NCBI GenBank assembly: GCA_032622095.1
Contig: CP136063.1
Span: forward strand, 28,708,987 to 28,772,986
Direction: 5' to 3'
Source: Siphonodentalium dalli
Taxonomy: Eukaryota > Mollusca > Scaphopoda > Gadilida > Siphonodentaliidae
Length of the DNA stretch: 64,000 nucleotides
In this document: positions 24,533-37,029 of the stretch, one piece after another
Layout: each line of letters starts with the position of its first letter
Position numbering within the stretch: the stretch's first letter is position 1
Program-made: the position numbers and the translations under genes
Notes under the pieces: model-generated
The model's input: the letters and a program-made list of their open reading frames with translations, nothing else
What the model was told of the DNA's origin: nothing
Database searches by the model: none

Positions 24533-27189
24533 TAGCAATTTCCTTGCACCAGAGTGTCCCACAAAGCAATCCAAAGCTACGTATATTACGCAAGTCGATC
24601 ATGTTCCGTGGGTGCATTAATTCTGCTGATGGTATCCAGATAATTAATCATGTAATTACGCACGTAAGACTGCCGTCTGATTGAAGACTATATAAATGAA
24701 CAAGTTAAAGTGTTTAAAAATTTATAACTTACAATAAGATTCCGACAGGTATAATGAAACTAAACACTAAAAAGCATCTATGCATTGTCCAATAATACCT
24801 AGCTGGGAGAATTGAATTAAGTATTTCCTGAAATTTCAAGTAGCTTCCGTGAAAATAAAACTGATATATTCCATGTATTCTGTCAATCGTAAAACTATTT
24901 GTGCGCTGTGACGTCATACTGCAGGGTTTGTCTGCAGGAGATATTTATAGCGGCGAAATACGAATGGTAGCAAAATCTTTCAAACTAGGAACTCGTAGCT
25001 TGTCAATAGTCTTGTATTAGTCCAACAACTGACGACCGCTGAGCACTATAGAACAGAGTTTTAGCCAATGTGTTATAAAATATAATTGAGTTTTGGCGGG
25101 AAATGGGGAATATGTGCGCCGTTTGTGTTTGGGGACCCAGGCGGGACAATGAACTAGTATCGACCGTACTTTGACTTCATCTCCATATTGGGTGGGTGGG
25201 CATGGTGGGATATGTTTTTTGTGTTTATCCTCCATGCATGTAATATGGGTCAAATGAATGGTGTTGTCACTATGAATTCCCGCTATAAAGACTGATTTGG
25301 GACAGGTTCCGTATAATAATAGTACGATAGCACAGGATCTCCGAGGTATACCTCCTTTGGTAGGAGAACCGCCTGTAGGCGTATGTTGATCCCCACTCTG
25401 CCTAACTCAGCAATTCGGCATTCTTTGACCAAATTATGTAATCGTACGGTAGCACGGGATCTCGAAGCGTGAGTAGTTTAGTTTCAACCACAGAAATCCC
25501 GTGCAAACAAATATCTGTACTCAGCAGTCCGACCTTGTTCGATGTTAAAGCGACATTTATTACTCTATATATATATATAACGTCGCTATTTCAATGCACA
25601 CCAAACATTACGTTGTAGTTTTGGCGCTTTGCTTTCAAAGGGTTACGCTGTACATCAATTGACCCGCTTTTTCCACCAGTATTCTGTTTAATCCCCGAAC
25701 TCCCGTTGCAACAGGATTTTTTATGACATATTGCTATTAACTTTTGGTACACGTATGAATCAAACAGATCATCTGCGAGGGGAATGAGGCCGTCCTATGG
25801 ACGCTGAGCCGTACTAACGGAAACCCTGCTTAAATTCGCGCAAGTTTCAGTTCTTATTCGTTTCTGAAGATACTTGTATATATTAAAAACGACCACAGAG
25901 TATTTACATCATGTAGACCACAACTGCAAAGTTGTGATGATGGATGTTCATATTATGATCCCAATAATTATTCTCATTCTGAATTTCTGATATTGAATTA
26001 TTTATGGACTGCGTGGAAATCAATGAATTGAACTCGGAAACGGAAAACCACCACCGAGAAGGCAACTGAATTTCGAAAAATGAACACTTGATGGTGGATT
26101 GTGATGATATAACTAACTCAGACTGAATATGGTCACGGTGTCACTCCAGGACGGTGAATAAGTGGACGTGCTCTCATATACATGCGATTTAGACTAGGGG
26201 TATTTCTTACAAGCATTTCAACATCGTCGATGTGACCATGACAGCCCTCGCATTTGGCTACGGCATTCGACAATGCCGAGCGATTTGCTTAAGTAAACAG
26301 CTCTGACTACGGCAGTACACTGCCGTAGCGGATTGCTGACCCGGCACTGACATGAATGGTGTTGAATTAGTTGAATAATCCTCCAAAGATTGAAAGTGAA
26401 TAGTGTTAAAACAATAAAAAGTCAAACTACAAAATCGGGAGTTGAATTTCTCTTATCCATGGTCAAATTCATGCATGACAAAAGAAATAACTGTTAAAAC
26501 AGTCAAGAAGCGGATAGCCAACACCTACCGCGAACTCAAAGTAAGTGACAAATTCAAAACAAAATTGAATCCAAATTATATATTATCCACCCTGTGTCAA
26601 TCAAACAATCCCGGATAATCGACAATGTCGGCTTCTTTGAAAGTGCCCCGCGCTTTCCAAGAAAGTTACTCGATACACAACATTTTAGTCACAGAGTAGC
26701 ATTGGAGCCAGTCTGGCAACATGTGTGAAACCGTGTAACAAAGAAGTAGTACGCACATGCGAATTGATCACAATGTGTCAAAGACTTGAATGAGTGATGT
26801 CGGTTATGGTTGATTGACTGTGTCGCATCGTCGACAAATATACACAAGGGCACGTGGTTATAGAAGTACAAGTTTTATTAATGGAAATAGGTCAGACAGC
26901 TGCCGACCTGAAAATCAGTGCAGAAGTCTAGTGATCACGATGACAGACAATTGTATTTAACCAATCGAGTGAGCCGATTCGTTTCAAATTGGGGGAAGGC
27001 GGGGTCTTCACACTAATGATTGACGTGCGTCAGTGATGCATCTGACATCTGGTGTTTGACACTTTGTTGTCACGAGTTCTCGGGGGACATGCACATTATT
27101 ATTACTTACTGTTGAGTGTTAATTGGTATAAACATATTTGTTTTATTTGCTATTCCAATCATCTAAGTGCCCGTCACTTTACGACTGAC
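24533..27189. other. Long stretch without supported genes
   Basis: AT-rich intergenic-like DNA. Visible details are a short TA microsatellite at about 25567-25580 and small CTACGG/CCGTAG inverted motifs near 26259-26330. Frames of 60-78 codons on either strand carry no recognisable domain. Confidence 0.5.
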
Positions 27190-28075
27190 AATCAGGTATG
27201 ATGTATCCATGTCCAGGCGACGTCATTCAAGAAACTGTATAATTTAATTTCCGAACGGGTCATGGCAGGTTCTGCTGTGATTATGGAGTTGATTTTACTT
27301 AGGACATTGCTGTAACTGATTAGATGGTGGTGAATAATATGCTCAAGATGTTTGCTGCAGATGGATGTTAAAGATACTGGACGGTAGTTTGATGCAGATG
27401 TTTTGTCTCCTTTCTTGTACAATGGAGTAATATATGCCTCTCTCCATTCAGTTGGTATTTTTCCTTTGTTGATTGAGGATTGAAAGAGTTTTGTCAGCAT
27501 TGGTGTAATTTCGGAAGCGACAGTTTTTAATAGTTTTCCGGGAATACTGTCAGGTCCGGTGGCCGTATGTATGTTGATGTTATTGAGAAATTTACTACTC
27601 AGTCTTCGGTGATTATTTCGTCCACTTTATTCTCTGGGATGGGCTCAATGGGTATATTTGTGGTGTCTTCTGTGGTGAATACTGTGCTGATTTAGTATCT
27701 CTGCCTTTGTTTTGGTGTCGCTGTATATAATTCCTCTTCTCTTCAGTGGTGACACTCCTGAACTATCGTTCTTTTCACTCTTGATACAAGTCCATAGTCT
27801 CTTTGATGTTCTCCTTCCATCGTTTTCAGTCACTAAATCCATGATGTATTTGGACTTGATTGCCTTGCATTGTTTGCGACATAAATTTTTTAGTTGTTTG
27901 AAGCGTTCCCAGTCGTGTTTCTTCCCTGTTTTTTTGGCTTTATTATAAGCCTGATGTTTCTTTCTTGACAGATACTTGATTTCTCCATTAATCTATGATT
28001 GGTGGAATCTTGGATGGTACTAGCTGGAGGAGTTGAGTGCAGATGTCTTTGAAAGGCGACCAGAGTGTTTCGATA
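27190..28075 (-). pseudogene. Non-LTR retrotransposon fragment (linker and start of reverse transcriptase)
   Basis: On the minus strand the region encodes the segment between endonuclease and polymerase (LVTENDGRRTSKRLWTCI) followed, after frame changes, by KIPTEWREAYITPLYKKGDK and ASNYRPVSLTSICSKHLE, typical of the first reverse transcriptase block. The catalytic ADD box is absent: after the NYRPVSL block the sequence leaves the family, so the rest was deleted or never copied. Distinct in sequence from the LINE at 14560-16085. Confidence 0.85.
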
Positions 28076-28094
28076 TTAGTCTGGTCGTTGAAGC

Positions 28095-28320
28095 ATTGGA
28101 CCTAGAACAAATTGTTTACAAGCTGTTTTTTGTGTCATATTGTCGGGAAGAATGTAGGGAACAACATATCCAAAATCCGCTAAAATCCGCTTTGGGGAAA
28201 ATTCTCTATTGAAAATGGCGTCCATAATGTCTGTTGTTATCGGAAAATACTGAATTCTGCGGCAGATGCTCCAATTAATGCCAAATTCGTAATAAATTGA
28301 AATATACACAAACATTGCTT
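28095..28320 (-). repeat. Dispersed repeat, copy 1 (minus orientation)
   Basis: Matches 31180-31320 in reverse complement: both contain TTTTGGATATGTTGTTCC and TGTAAACAATTTGTTCTAGG, with similar spacing. Similarity is also visible in translation (FGYVVP and ACKQFVLG in both). That could reflect an old coding sequence such as a transposon exon, or just nucleotide similarity. Confidence 0.7.
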
Positions 28321-30060
28321 AATCGTAAACCATATACATGTATGTAGAATATTTTTCCCAAAATGGCCACCAAAATGGACAAAATCGAATGATATTTACA
28401 TTTAGTGCAAAATTGAATAGCTAGTCCTATATGAGTGAACACACGCTCGAATATTGCGAGGAAGAATGACTACAAGTATAAGAGAAACTTTTGATTAGAG
28501 ATGTACGAATTCTTTCTGATGTATCTCACGAGAGAGCAAGCGAAATCAGAGTCTTGTGGAACAGTTAAATCTGGACTTTTGGGCGTCCAGAAACGGAAAA
28601 ATGACGCAGTTTTATCTGTACCGCTAATCTTGAATCGTGTGATATATGTGTAATCAAACAGCTAAACGGGATTTAGTAGGGATGTATTGACTCTGCGGCC
28701 TTTCTCTAGAAGCAGAAATATATGTATTCAGAGCAGTCTCACAAATGAGACCGATCACCATTTATTTTTGATATCTACGGTATAAAACCTTAATAAATTA
28801 ATTGCTATAAAACGGTATGAATTATGTTCATATTGTACTGGGGAGAATGCGTAGATTCTATTGTACGTGTCTCAAAATAGTAGTTATAGTTGCCTCAGAT
28901 CAAGTGATAAAACACGAATATTTCGCTTTTATCACAAGAATGCGTGATGGTGTACCATGAACTAAATTTATTAAATCACAAATGAGTACCATAGACTGTC
29001 TTCAATAAATTCAAAACTTGACCAAAATTGCCTACATAATCGTGTTTATACCTGGAAATTATATTTGGTTGAATTCACCAAGGCCACATCTACGCGAAAC
29101 TTACTACGTTGTCTTCAACCGCATCACCGCGTTCACCCATTTTCCATAATGTTACACATGTCTGTTGCACACAGAACCACAACTAACAATATTGGGTGAA
29201 TGTTCAACGTTGGAATAACATCATAAACGATGATCACCTGATATTTAGCACGATTACGTGGGTGGTAATGGTAATATATTTTCAAACAAAAATATACTGA
29301 AAACTAATAGTGTGCATTGCGCTGTAGCTTATTCTAGTTGTAAAGTGGCCACTGAAGTAATTTTAACAAAATTGTCTACTAAGAAACTGGGTTGGTAGCA
29401 GAATGAAAATTAGTCTTACATACAATGTACTATGTACAGTCTCTTTGACCTGGTGAGATTCGGTGCTAATCCATTGAAGATATGAGTGTTTCTTTACAGT
29501 ATAATAACCATTGCGACATACGTGTATCGTTTATTATCACCGGGAGTGTTGACAATTCCGGAAATATAACTAGTATTTATACCTCTAGAGTATGCACTTA
29601 AATTTCGGCGTTGCATTCAATATTTAATCATCATGCCGAATGAAACTACCATGCACTGTGAGGCGAAACATTAGTTCGTGTGTTGCATGCACAAGCTATT
29701 TTTGTTTTGCCTAACAGTTGGATGTTGGATAAGCAGAACACCCAAACGTTAAAGATGTAAATCATTGGGCAGTTGACTTGCTGTGCAATGACCGATGATC
29801 CTTCAGATTGATCTGTTTTAATGCTGTGTGTACCTTTAAAGATATTTAACAACCGACTTGTATATTGCCAATACGTATTTCACTCTTATGTGGTTACCCA
29901 ATATGTTGCGTTCCACATGGTATGGTTTGGAGTTGTGGCCATTTTGACAGCCATTTCATGGCCACGATTGTATAATTTTTTTGTCCGTGTCACTCTACTT
30001 GCTCCCGCATTCTAATTTAACACAAACTGATACAACGGCATAATTCTGATGCCACTATAT
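28321..30060. other. Stretch without supported genes
   Basis: AT-rich; ATGGCCACCAAAATGG occurs near 28363. I see no coding, RNA or repeat structure that I can support. Confidence 0.4.
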
Positions 30061-31141
30061 CAGGGATGTGCCAATCCCCAAAATAGTCCCGGGCGGGAGG
30101 GTCATCGGTTCGATTGGGCGACCATTGTTCGCCCAATCGGAAGAAAATTTGGATTATTAGCGCCCGCAAATGCGTTTTCCTTGCATTTCAGGTGTAAAAT
30201 ACACCACAAGGTCTCTGACAAATTATCATAAAATAGGGACATTTCATATTTAAAATTTGGGCGAACATAATTTGAAAGTCAGTGTAACTCACCCGGTATA
30301 AGTATCCTCTGCATATTCTTTATATAAATCCAATTATTTAACAAGTTAATCCGGTACAGTAAACTGAAACAGCGGCATTATATCAAAGGCTGTCTGGGAG
30401 AGAACTAACAACAGCGTCACACGAACACGTGCCAATCATCGCCTGAGTACTAATCGCGTCATGTCATATTTCCCACGTGATTTCCTTCTTTTTTCTATAC
30501 ACAGTGACGTATATTTACAATGTTTATACAACTTCTGTTACGTCACACTTTCATGGAATGGACTTTTAATCGCCTATTCTTTCCGTCTGCTCAGTTTAAC
30601 CGCGCCGTGGAAGGGGGCGGCCCTTCAATTACTATACGCATGACCGCGTCTAACGTTTCCTCCACCATGCGGTTTCTGAGACATGATTTGAGCTTTTTAC
30701 TTTTCGAAGTTTGAGTGAAAAATTTCAATAACGACATCGTTTTGGCTTAGGATCATTGAAACTGAGCATTCCAAATTCAACCCGGGACTTTTAACTCCAG
30801 CGCGTGACTTCAGGTCAGCACACGCGGAAAGTATTTGATTATGTCGGCTCTTTGTAATAAAATTCACCGGTCATCGCAGACCTTTTGACACCTCATTAAT
30901 CAAGGCTCCCCGCGTGCTTTATAGGATGCATTAAAATGCCACAGACGGCAACATGTCGTCGCTATCAGACATGCAAGATGTCGTTTTCATCAAGAGAACT
31001 CGGCACAATTTACAATGCGAGTACAGTTGTGATCGTAAAAATGTGCCGGGCGCACCGGTTTGAAAACGTAGTCACTCCCGGGCAATCGTTTTGAGTGGTG
31101 GGCGCCCCCGCCCGGCGCCGCCCGGCGTGAGCACATCCCTG
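30061..31141. mobile_element. Candidate hAT-like non-autonomous element
   Basis: CAGGGATGTGC at 30061 and GCACATCCCTG ending at 31141 are exact reverse complements. GC-rich subterminal sequence lies inside both ends (CCCGGGCGGGAGGG and GCGCCGCCCGGCG). The CAGGG-type end fits hAT elements, but the flanks are AT-rich and share only TATAT, so the target duplication is ambiguous. Confidence 0.5.
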
Positions 31142-31325
31142 TATATATCGTATAATGACTTATATCGAGAACTGATGTATAGGCAACCATGTTGGACGTC
31201 ATCGTGGATAACAAAGTTTCCCCAACGCGGATTTTTGCGCATTTTGGATATGTTGTTCCTGATGCTTTTCCGCATCGAATGACACCGAAAAAAGCCTGTA
31301 AACAATTTGTTCTAGGTTCACCTCA
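31142..31325 (+). repeat. Dispersed repeat, copy 2 (plus orientation)
   Basis: Plus-oriented relative of 28095-28320. It starts immediately after the right end of the candidate hAT-like element. The frame from ATG at 31189 encodes FGYVVPDAFPHRMTPKKACK, similar to the other copy. The similarity fades after CTAGGTTCACC. Confidence 0.65.
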
Positions 31326-31496
31326 AAATCAAGTCTCAACGACCAGACTATATAGTCTTTCATGGAGTCTGAAATGCTGTCTGGATCCTTGTTGCTAAAG
31401 ATAACTCATTCATGTCTGCCTTGGACCAGAGATATATCTTCCTTCTGGTTGGTGTATTGTGCTGTAATTTTTGACAATCATCTTTTTTTCATTTAG

Positions 31497-31716
31497 GTGT
31501 AAAATTAAAATGGAAAGTTTTGCACATTACGGACAACAAATTTATTCAAGGGAACGATTCTGTCAGTGCCTCCAGACCAATCTAAGAAAAATGGAATCGG
31601 CCGAGAATAAAATGAATCATCTTCAGCTAAACATGAAACATTATTATTTGGAGAGTGCCGTTCTCAGTTCATTCAAGAACATCACAACTTTTTATCGGAC
31701 ACATAACAATGTATAG
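31497..31716 (+). CDS. Possible terminal exon of an unrecognised gene
   Basis: A good acceptor (TTTTTTTCATTTAG, AG at 31495-31496) precedes an open frame with coding-like composition, including ERFCQCLQTNLRKMESAENK and HYYLESAVLSSFKNIT, ending at TAG 31714-31716. No domain recognised, no clear upstream exon found, and AATAAA is not obvious nearby. Chance is a real alternative. Confidence 0.3.
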
Positions 31717-31782
31717 AAATACCCCAAAACAGGATGTATGCATGTATGGGAGGCCCTTTTCACATTTATTATTTATTTATAC

Positions 31783-31865
31783 TTAAGCGCAAATAACCTA
31801 TCATTTCCGCTTAAGCGCAAGTATTTTTGCTTAAGTGTAAATTTTGCACTTAAGTGCAAATCGTT
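31783..31865. repeat. Short CTTAAG-rich repeat
   Basis: Four to five copies of CTTAAGCGCAA or CTTAAGTGCAA, spaced by about 17-26 bp. CTTAAG is itself palindromic. Small local expansion. Confidence 0.7.
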
Positions 31866-32438
31866 TGCCTTAATAGGGAGGTAAAGTGGAAAATGTATTA
31901 TTTTTAGGGTTTCCATGTTAAAAAGACAAAATCCTGACTAAAGTTTAGTACAGAATCTATGAATATACCTTCATGTAATTCCTGACTCCATCTAGCGACA
32001 TGGTCGATTTTCGAAAAACGTACCCATTATCGAAATATCGCACTTCAAAACACATTTATACGAGCAACAGAAATTGGGGAAATTCTGTCAGCCATTGGTG
32101 GAGTTATCGTTCCTGTGTTGAGAAATGTGCTTATTTTACTATGTTGAAAATAAAACAAACTGACTTATGACAACACATGGTCCATAACACAATTGGATAA
32201 TGGTTTGTTGAGTAACACTATTGTTTTCATAAGCAATCACGCCATCGATTACTTATAGTCGGCATCAAGTTTTACGAAAACAACATGTTATTGATGTTTG
32301 TGAAATAGGTACTGAAGATCATACTTTTTAATAAATTATTTATATTTGTTCTCTTTGGAAAAATATACAAAACCTTGTATTCATTTGATAGTGTCGGAGA
32401 ACCCCGAATACAGGCTCTCTTATTCTTAATACTTCATC
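31866..32438. other. Intervening DNA, no supported gene
   Basis: Nothing recognised beyond GGGAGGTAAAGTGG near 31875, which may be a weak relative of the repeat at 16090-16260. Confidence 0.4.
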
Positions 32439-32842
32439 TTAACCCTTTACCCAACAAAACGGCCAAAACCGGCCAAATAAAGCTTCAACAGCCTAAAATA
32501 TCTTCGGTCTGTCTCAATAGAACCATACACATATGGATATCATTGGAACCGGCTCATTGACCACATTGTGATAGTTACAGTTATGCCCTGTGCCAATGCA
32601 TTCTCTTATATATGCGAGTCGACCATAGGTCGCCTCGCATATATAAGAGAATGCATTGGCCTAAAAAAAATATCTTTTTTTAACACTTTTTACCATTTTT
32701 TCTTACATTCTTTAACAATTTTATAATTTTTAATGTGTTAAGCCAATGCATTCTCTTATATATATGCGAGGCGACCTATGGTCAACTCGCATATATAAGA
32801 GAATGCATTGGCACAGGGCCGTTCTGTTGGGTAAAGGGTTAA
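32439..32842. mobile_element. TTAA-flanked element with ACCCAACA ends, carrying paired hairpins
   Basis: TTAACCCTTTACCCAACAAA at the left and its reverse complement at the right (ends TTGGGTAAAGGGTTAA) give a 396-bp core flanked by TTAA at 32439-32442 and 32839-32842. It is the same element as 55386-55790 in the opposite orientation and almost the same length. TTAACCCTTT resembles piggyBac-type MITE ends. It contains a hairpin pair (32586-32818). Confidence 0.85.
32586..32818. repeat. Head-to-head hairpin pair (family copies H1 and H2)
   Basis: CCCTGTG starts the left unit and CACAGGG ends the right one. H1 (32593-32659) and H2 (32743-32811) are each near-perfect palindromes. The arm is CCAATGCATTCTCTTATA plus TATGCGAG, and the centre is GTCGACCATAGGTCGC with an ATA loop. 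Between them lies an 83-bp AT-rich spacer. The non-palindromic centre shows that H2 is inverted relative to H1. H2 has one extra TA. Confidence 0.92.
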
Positions 32843-32906
32843 TGAAGACATCAGCTCCAGTTGAGCTGCTAATTTGTTTTCCATGAAAAAATGTCATATT
32901 CAACCC

Positions 32907-33838
32907 TAGTCCAAGTCTTCTCGTACTAAAACCGGCTAAGATATTGGGATGGAGGTGCCGGTCTTTAGTCCGAGTTCCAGGCCCATGGTCTCCTTTGACA
33001 CGAGTTAATCGTTAGTGACCCGCTCAAATAAAACCACAATTATATGAAATAAAATATCACAATTGCTACAATAAACGGATAGTTTCCGCAGAAGACATGC
33101 TATTTGATCTGAAACCCACATCGGTTGTGAATTGAAAGCGGTAATTTAATGTGAAAAGAAACTTTTGCCGCAGTGTTTACATATTTTTTAAAGTATGCGA
33201 ACTCAGTTGACCTTGCGAACTGCGTTCGGCATTTTCCGGTGAAAATATTCCGTAGATTTTCAATCAACCACGCACGATGAATTCTCCATTGTAATCGTAA
33301 TTATACGTGACAATAAATAAATTATTACATAGATTAAATACATATTGAAGATATAAATGTAATACATTAAATAAATTACGGGAATTATAACCATCTCACA
33401 GTTTAAAACAGTGTAAACACAATGACCATTAGAATATCATGGGGGCCGCCATTTTGTTTGTATCGAAATTCGTCTCGGCCAAAACAAATACCGGACAATG
33501 CCGAAGTTCTTCGGAACCCGAGTTCGGCTTTCAGTTAAGTAAACAAACAGAAAAAACAGCGATGTTGGTGACAATCAACCGGAATATTCTATGCGTAATT
33601 TAACATGAAAGTTAGATTATTATACACCATTATGACCATAATATGTCTCTCTTTCCGATGTATATAGCATCATGTATTGATTCATTAGGTAAATCGAGTA
33701 AAATACACCACAGATTCCCGCCACAGATCGTGGGCGTAACTCGTGTGATAGGATTGGTATGCAAGCGGGCTGGGACTAAAAACAGCAAATCGCCATCCCA
33801 ATATCTTAGCTGGTTTTAGTACAAGAAGACTGGGACTA
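32907..33838. mobile_element. Mutator-like TIR element, copy B (empty-site copy)
   Basis: 932 bp, same family as 22745-24523, flanked by the 9-bp direct repeat ATTCAACCC (32898-32906 and 33839-33847). The TIRs have diverged from each other near the right end (AAGACTGGGACTA). It lacks the nested TA-flanked element and so preserves the pre-insertion sequence CAGTTAAGTAAAC at 33532-33544. No coding capacity. Confidence 0.9.
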
Positions 33839-33847
33839 ATTCAACCC

Positions 33848-34680
33848 AGGTTCAAATAAAATGTCTTATCTTACAAATCGAATGTCATACTAGTATTCAA
33901 GCCAGCTTCAATTCTTTTGCAGATCAAGATCAAACATGGAAGAAGTAGTAGGTCAAACCACCATCATCGAGTTGATTTGAGATGGAAATCGACGAATGGC
34001 AACGACAAGTGAGAGTGCGTATCTTGATACTGACATCTCCATATCCCTGAAAGGTTTTTTGGTAAGTGCTACATGTAGCTTCATCAAACTAATCATTTTG
34101 AACTAAACCAAAAATTTGAATTTTTTAAAATAATGAATAAAAATTGACTATTTAAAAACAATTTTAAATAAAAGTTTTGAACACTAGAGCCATTATAACA
34201 TCTACCGGGGTACCTATAGTTACAACACAATTTTATTGAAATCGGTCCAGGAGTCGGGGAGAAAAATCACGAACAAACCCAAGCCCATGTAGAATCAATC
34301 AATATGCCGTGGCTGTCCGCTAGAAGTTTTATACATCACTATACTTTATACACATGATAGGTTTCCTCTAGCGATAACAAGCAACAAGATGGAGAGAAGT
34401 TTTATACATCACTATACTTTATACACATGATCGGTGTCCTGAGGTATGACAGCAGGAGAATTCTGGGCTGGGGGAATGGGACCCTTAAAATTAAACTCAA
34501 CTGGCTGTTCAACGGGAAAATTTAGCTAAGGGATCGGGGCTGTTGACGGGATCCCATGCTGGTATAGCATAAACCATATGACATATTAAATGTAAATAAT
34601 TCATCTTATCAAAACATTGTTCATTAGAATCATTTACTTTTGTGAATCATCAGTGAATGTAATGATTATTTTACAGTCTG
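33848..34680. other. Intervening DNA with a 72-bp tandem duplication
   Basis: AGAAGTTTTATACATCACTA is present at about 34323 and again at 34394, giving a 72-bp tandem duplication. No gene is supported. Confidence 0.55.
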
Positions 34681-34822
34681 GTGACTGTCAGCGGTCCTGG
34701 GTGACTATGTCAGCGGTCCTGGGTGACTATGTCAGCGGTCCTGGGTGACTATGTCAGCGGTCCTGGGTGACTGTCGGCGGTCCTGGGTGACTGCCATCGG
34801 TCCTGGGTGACTATGTCAGCTG
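34681..34822. repeat. 22-bp minisatellite
   Basis: About seven units of TCCTGGGTGACTATGTCAGC plus GG, with shortened variants lacking ATGT (GACTGTCAGCGG, GACTGTCGGCGG). Tandem and gap-free, so not a CRISPR-like array. Confidence 0.9.
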
Positions 34823-34991
34823 TCTGATGCAGGAGTAGTATCTCCAGCTTGGAATTAAGAGCTCTATTCATTTCATCTGCAACCGGCTTTGTATCTTGGA
34901 TGGTACCAGCATACAAATAGTCCAAGAGAGAGAACTCTATCTTGTTAGACTGGCTTTGTTATCAGATGGCATCAGCATACCAATAACCCAG

Positions 34992-36217
34992 GTAAAATAT
35001 ATTAGGTTAGCATTCATGGTAAATATAATAGGTTAGCATTCAATGTAAATATAATAGGTTAGCATTCATGGAAAATATAATAGGTTAGCATTCATGGTAA
35101 ATATAATAGGTTAGCATTCATGGTAAATATAATAGGTTAGCATTCATGGAAAATATAATAGGTTAGCATTCATGGTAAATATAATAGGTTAGCATTCATG
35201 GTAAATATAATAGGTTAGCATTCATGGTAAATATAATAGGTTAGCATTCAATGTAAATATAATAGGTTAGCATTCATGGAAAATATAATAGGTTAGCATT
35301 CATGGAAAATATAATAGGTTAGCATTCATGGTAAATATAATAGGTTAGCATTCATGGAAAATATAATAGGTTACATTCATGGTAAATATAATAGGTTTGC
35401 ATTCATGGAAAATATAATAGGTTAGCATTCATGGTAAATATAATAGGTTTGCATTCATGGAAAATATAATAGGTTCGCATTCATGGTAAATATAATAGGT
35501 TTGCATTCATGGTAAATATAATAGGTTTGCATTCATGGTAAATATAATAGGTTTGCATTCATGGTAAATATAATAGGTTAGCATTCATGGTAAATATAAT
35601 AGGTTAGCATTCATGGAAAATATAATAGGTTAGCATTCATGGTAAATATAATAGGTTAGCATTCATGGTAAATATAATAGGTTTGCATTCATGGTAAATA
35701 TAATAGGTTAGCATTCAATGTAAATATAATAGGTTAGCATTCATGGAAAATATAATAGGTTAGCATTCATGGAAAATATAATAGGTTAGCATTCATGGAA
35801 AATATAATAGGTTACATTCATGGTAAATATAATAGGTTTGCATTCATGGTAAATATAATAGGTTAGCATTCATGGAAAATATAATAGGTTAGCATTCATG
35901 GTAAATATAATAGGTTAGCATTCATGGTAAATATAATAGGTTAGCATTCATGGAAAATATAATAGGTTACATTCATGGTAAATATAATAGGTTTGCATTC
36001 ATGGTAAATATAATAGGTTAGCATTCATGGAAAATATAATAGGTTAGCATTCATGGTAAATATAATAGGTTTGCATTCATGGTAAATATAATAGGTTTGC
36101 ATTCATGGTAAATATAATAGGTTAGCATTCATGGTAAATATAATAGGTTTGCATTCATGGTAAATATAATAGGTTAGCATTCATGGTAAATATAATAGGT
36201 TAGCATTCATGGAAAAT
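34992..36217. repeat. 26-bp AT-rich minisatellite (about 47 units)
   Basis: Unit AATATAATAGGTTAGCATTC plus ATGGTA, with variants GGTTTGC, TCAATG and GGAAAA interspersed. It lies inside a segment (about 34865-36310) that also exists without the expansion at about 37080-37322, where a single related motif AATATATAATAGCATGCATG occupies the same place. Confidence 0.95.
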
Positions 36218-36371
36218 GTTTTAAGATTTTCACTGATAATTTGGGAGTTGAAGTGCAATGATAAATCATCAGATTATATATGGTGATTGTGCTTGTAACT
36301 GACCTCAATCTATTTTGGGACACACTCTGAAGTGGGCAACAAGTAAAATCGGATGCGTCATATTACGACCT

Positions 36372-36833
36372 TTAACCCTTTCAGTGCCAGGTCCGATTTT
36401 TCGTATCAACCCATATACCCTGTGCCAATGCATTCTCTTATATATGCGAGTCGACCATAGGTCGCCTCGCATATATAAGAGAATGCATTGGCCTAACAAT
36501 TGATCATCATTTGTTATTATTTTTTACAATTTTTCACAATTTGAATAATTTTTTCTTAAATTATTTAACAGACTAATTTTGTAGGTTTAGTGCCAGGGAA
36601 TCTTATATTTTTCATGGGCATCAAAATTATTACTATGAATACTTGGTGATAGTTTTGAGTTTTAATATACCCCTAAGGTTTTATCCAGTTTGTTTATAAA
36701 TTCAATATAGCATGCTTAAGCATACCCTAAAAAAATTCAACCCAAAAAAATCTAATTTATTTTTTTTGGGGGCCGATTTTACGTACCGTATATTAGGGCC
36801 GATGAGATCGGCCCCTGGCACTGAAAGGGTTAA
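36372..36833. mobile_element. TTAA-flanked element with TTTCAGTGCCAGG ends
   Basis: TTAACCCTTTCAGTGCCAGG at 36372 faces its reverse complement ending TGAAAGGGTTAA at 36833; core 454 bp. The TIR extends with GGCCGAT-like sequence. It carries one hairpin (36425-36491). Same superfamily features (TTAA target, CCCTTT end) as the elements at 32439 and 55386, but a different family by sequence. Confidence 0.82.
36425..36491 (+). repeat. Solo hairpin (family copy H3)
   Basis: A 67-nt palindrome with perfect 26-nt outer arms, preceded by CCCTGTG and followed by GGCCTAACAATT. It has no head-to-head partner within the surrounding element. Confidence 0.9.
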
Positions 36834-37029
36834 TTTGATGTATAAAAACCTTTGTTAGAGGGGGGTGCAGCCAACTTATAAACTAGAGGCTTTATGAGAA
36901 TTGGCCCATGGACTAGATGTCTTCCATCAATTCATCAAATAAAAGAATTCTTCATCAGGATCATATACTCTTGTTAAAATTGGACAAATTTAGAAATGTC
37001 TGAATGTAATTGAAATATGATTTACTCTC
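36834..37029. other. Intervening DNA
   Basis: Nothing recognised. Confidence 0.4.

Larger units (their letters stand above)
22631..25828. mobile_element. Possible hAT-like outer element containing nested insertions
   Basis: CAGGGTTTCC at 22631 faces GGAAACCCTG ending at 25828. The same ends bound a shorter element at 49697-50760, and the 22631 end matches that element for about 70 bp. Two younger elements lie inside. The flanking 8-mers do not match, so the pairing of these ends is uncertain. Without the inner insertion the element would be about 1.4 kb. Confidence 0.35.

Noticed and set aside
22631-25828. Firm call of a single hAT-like element spanning these ends
   Set aside because: The ends match but the flanking 8-mers differ, so it is kept only as a low-confidence feature.
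30061-31141. tRNA-like GGTTCGATTGGG at about 30108
   Set aside because: It belongs to a local palindrome (GATTGGGCGA facing TCGCCCAATC) and no cloverleaf can be drawn around it.
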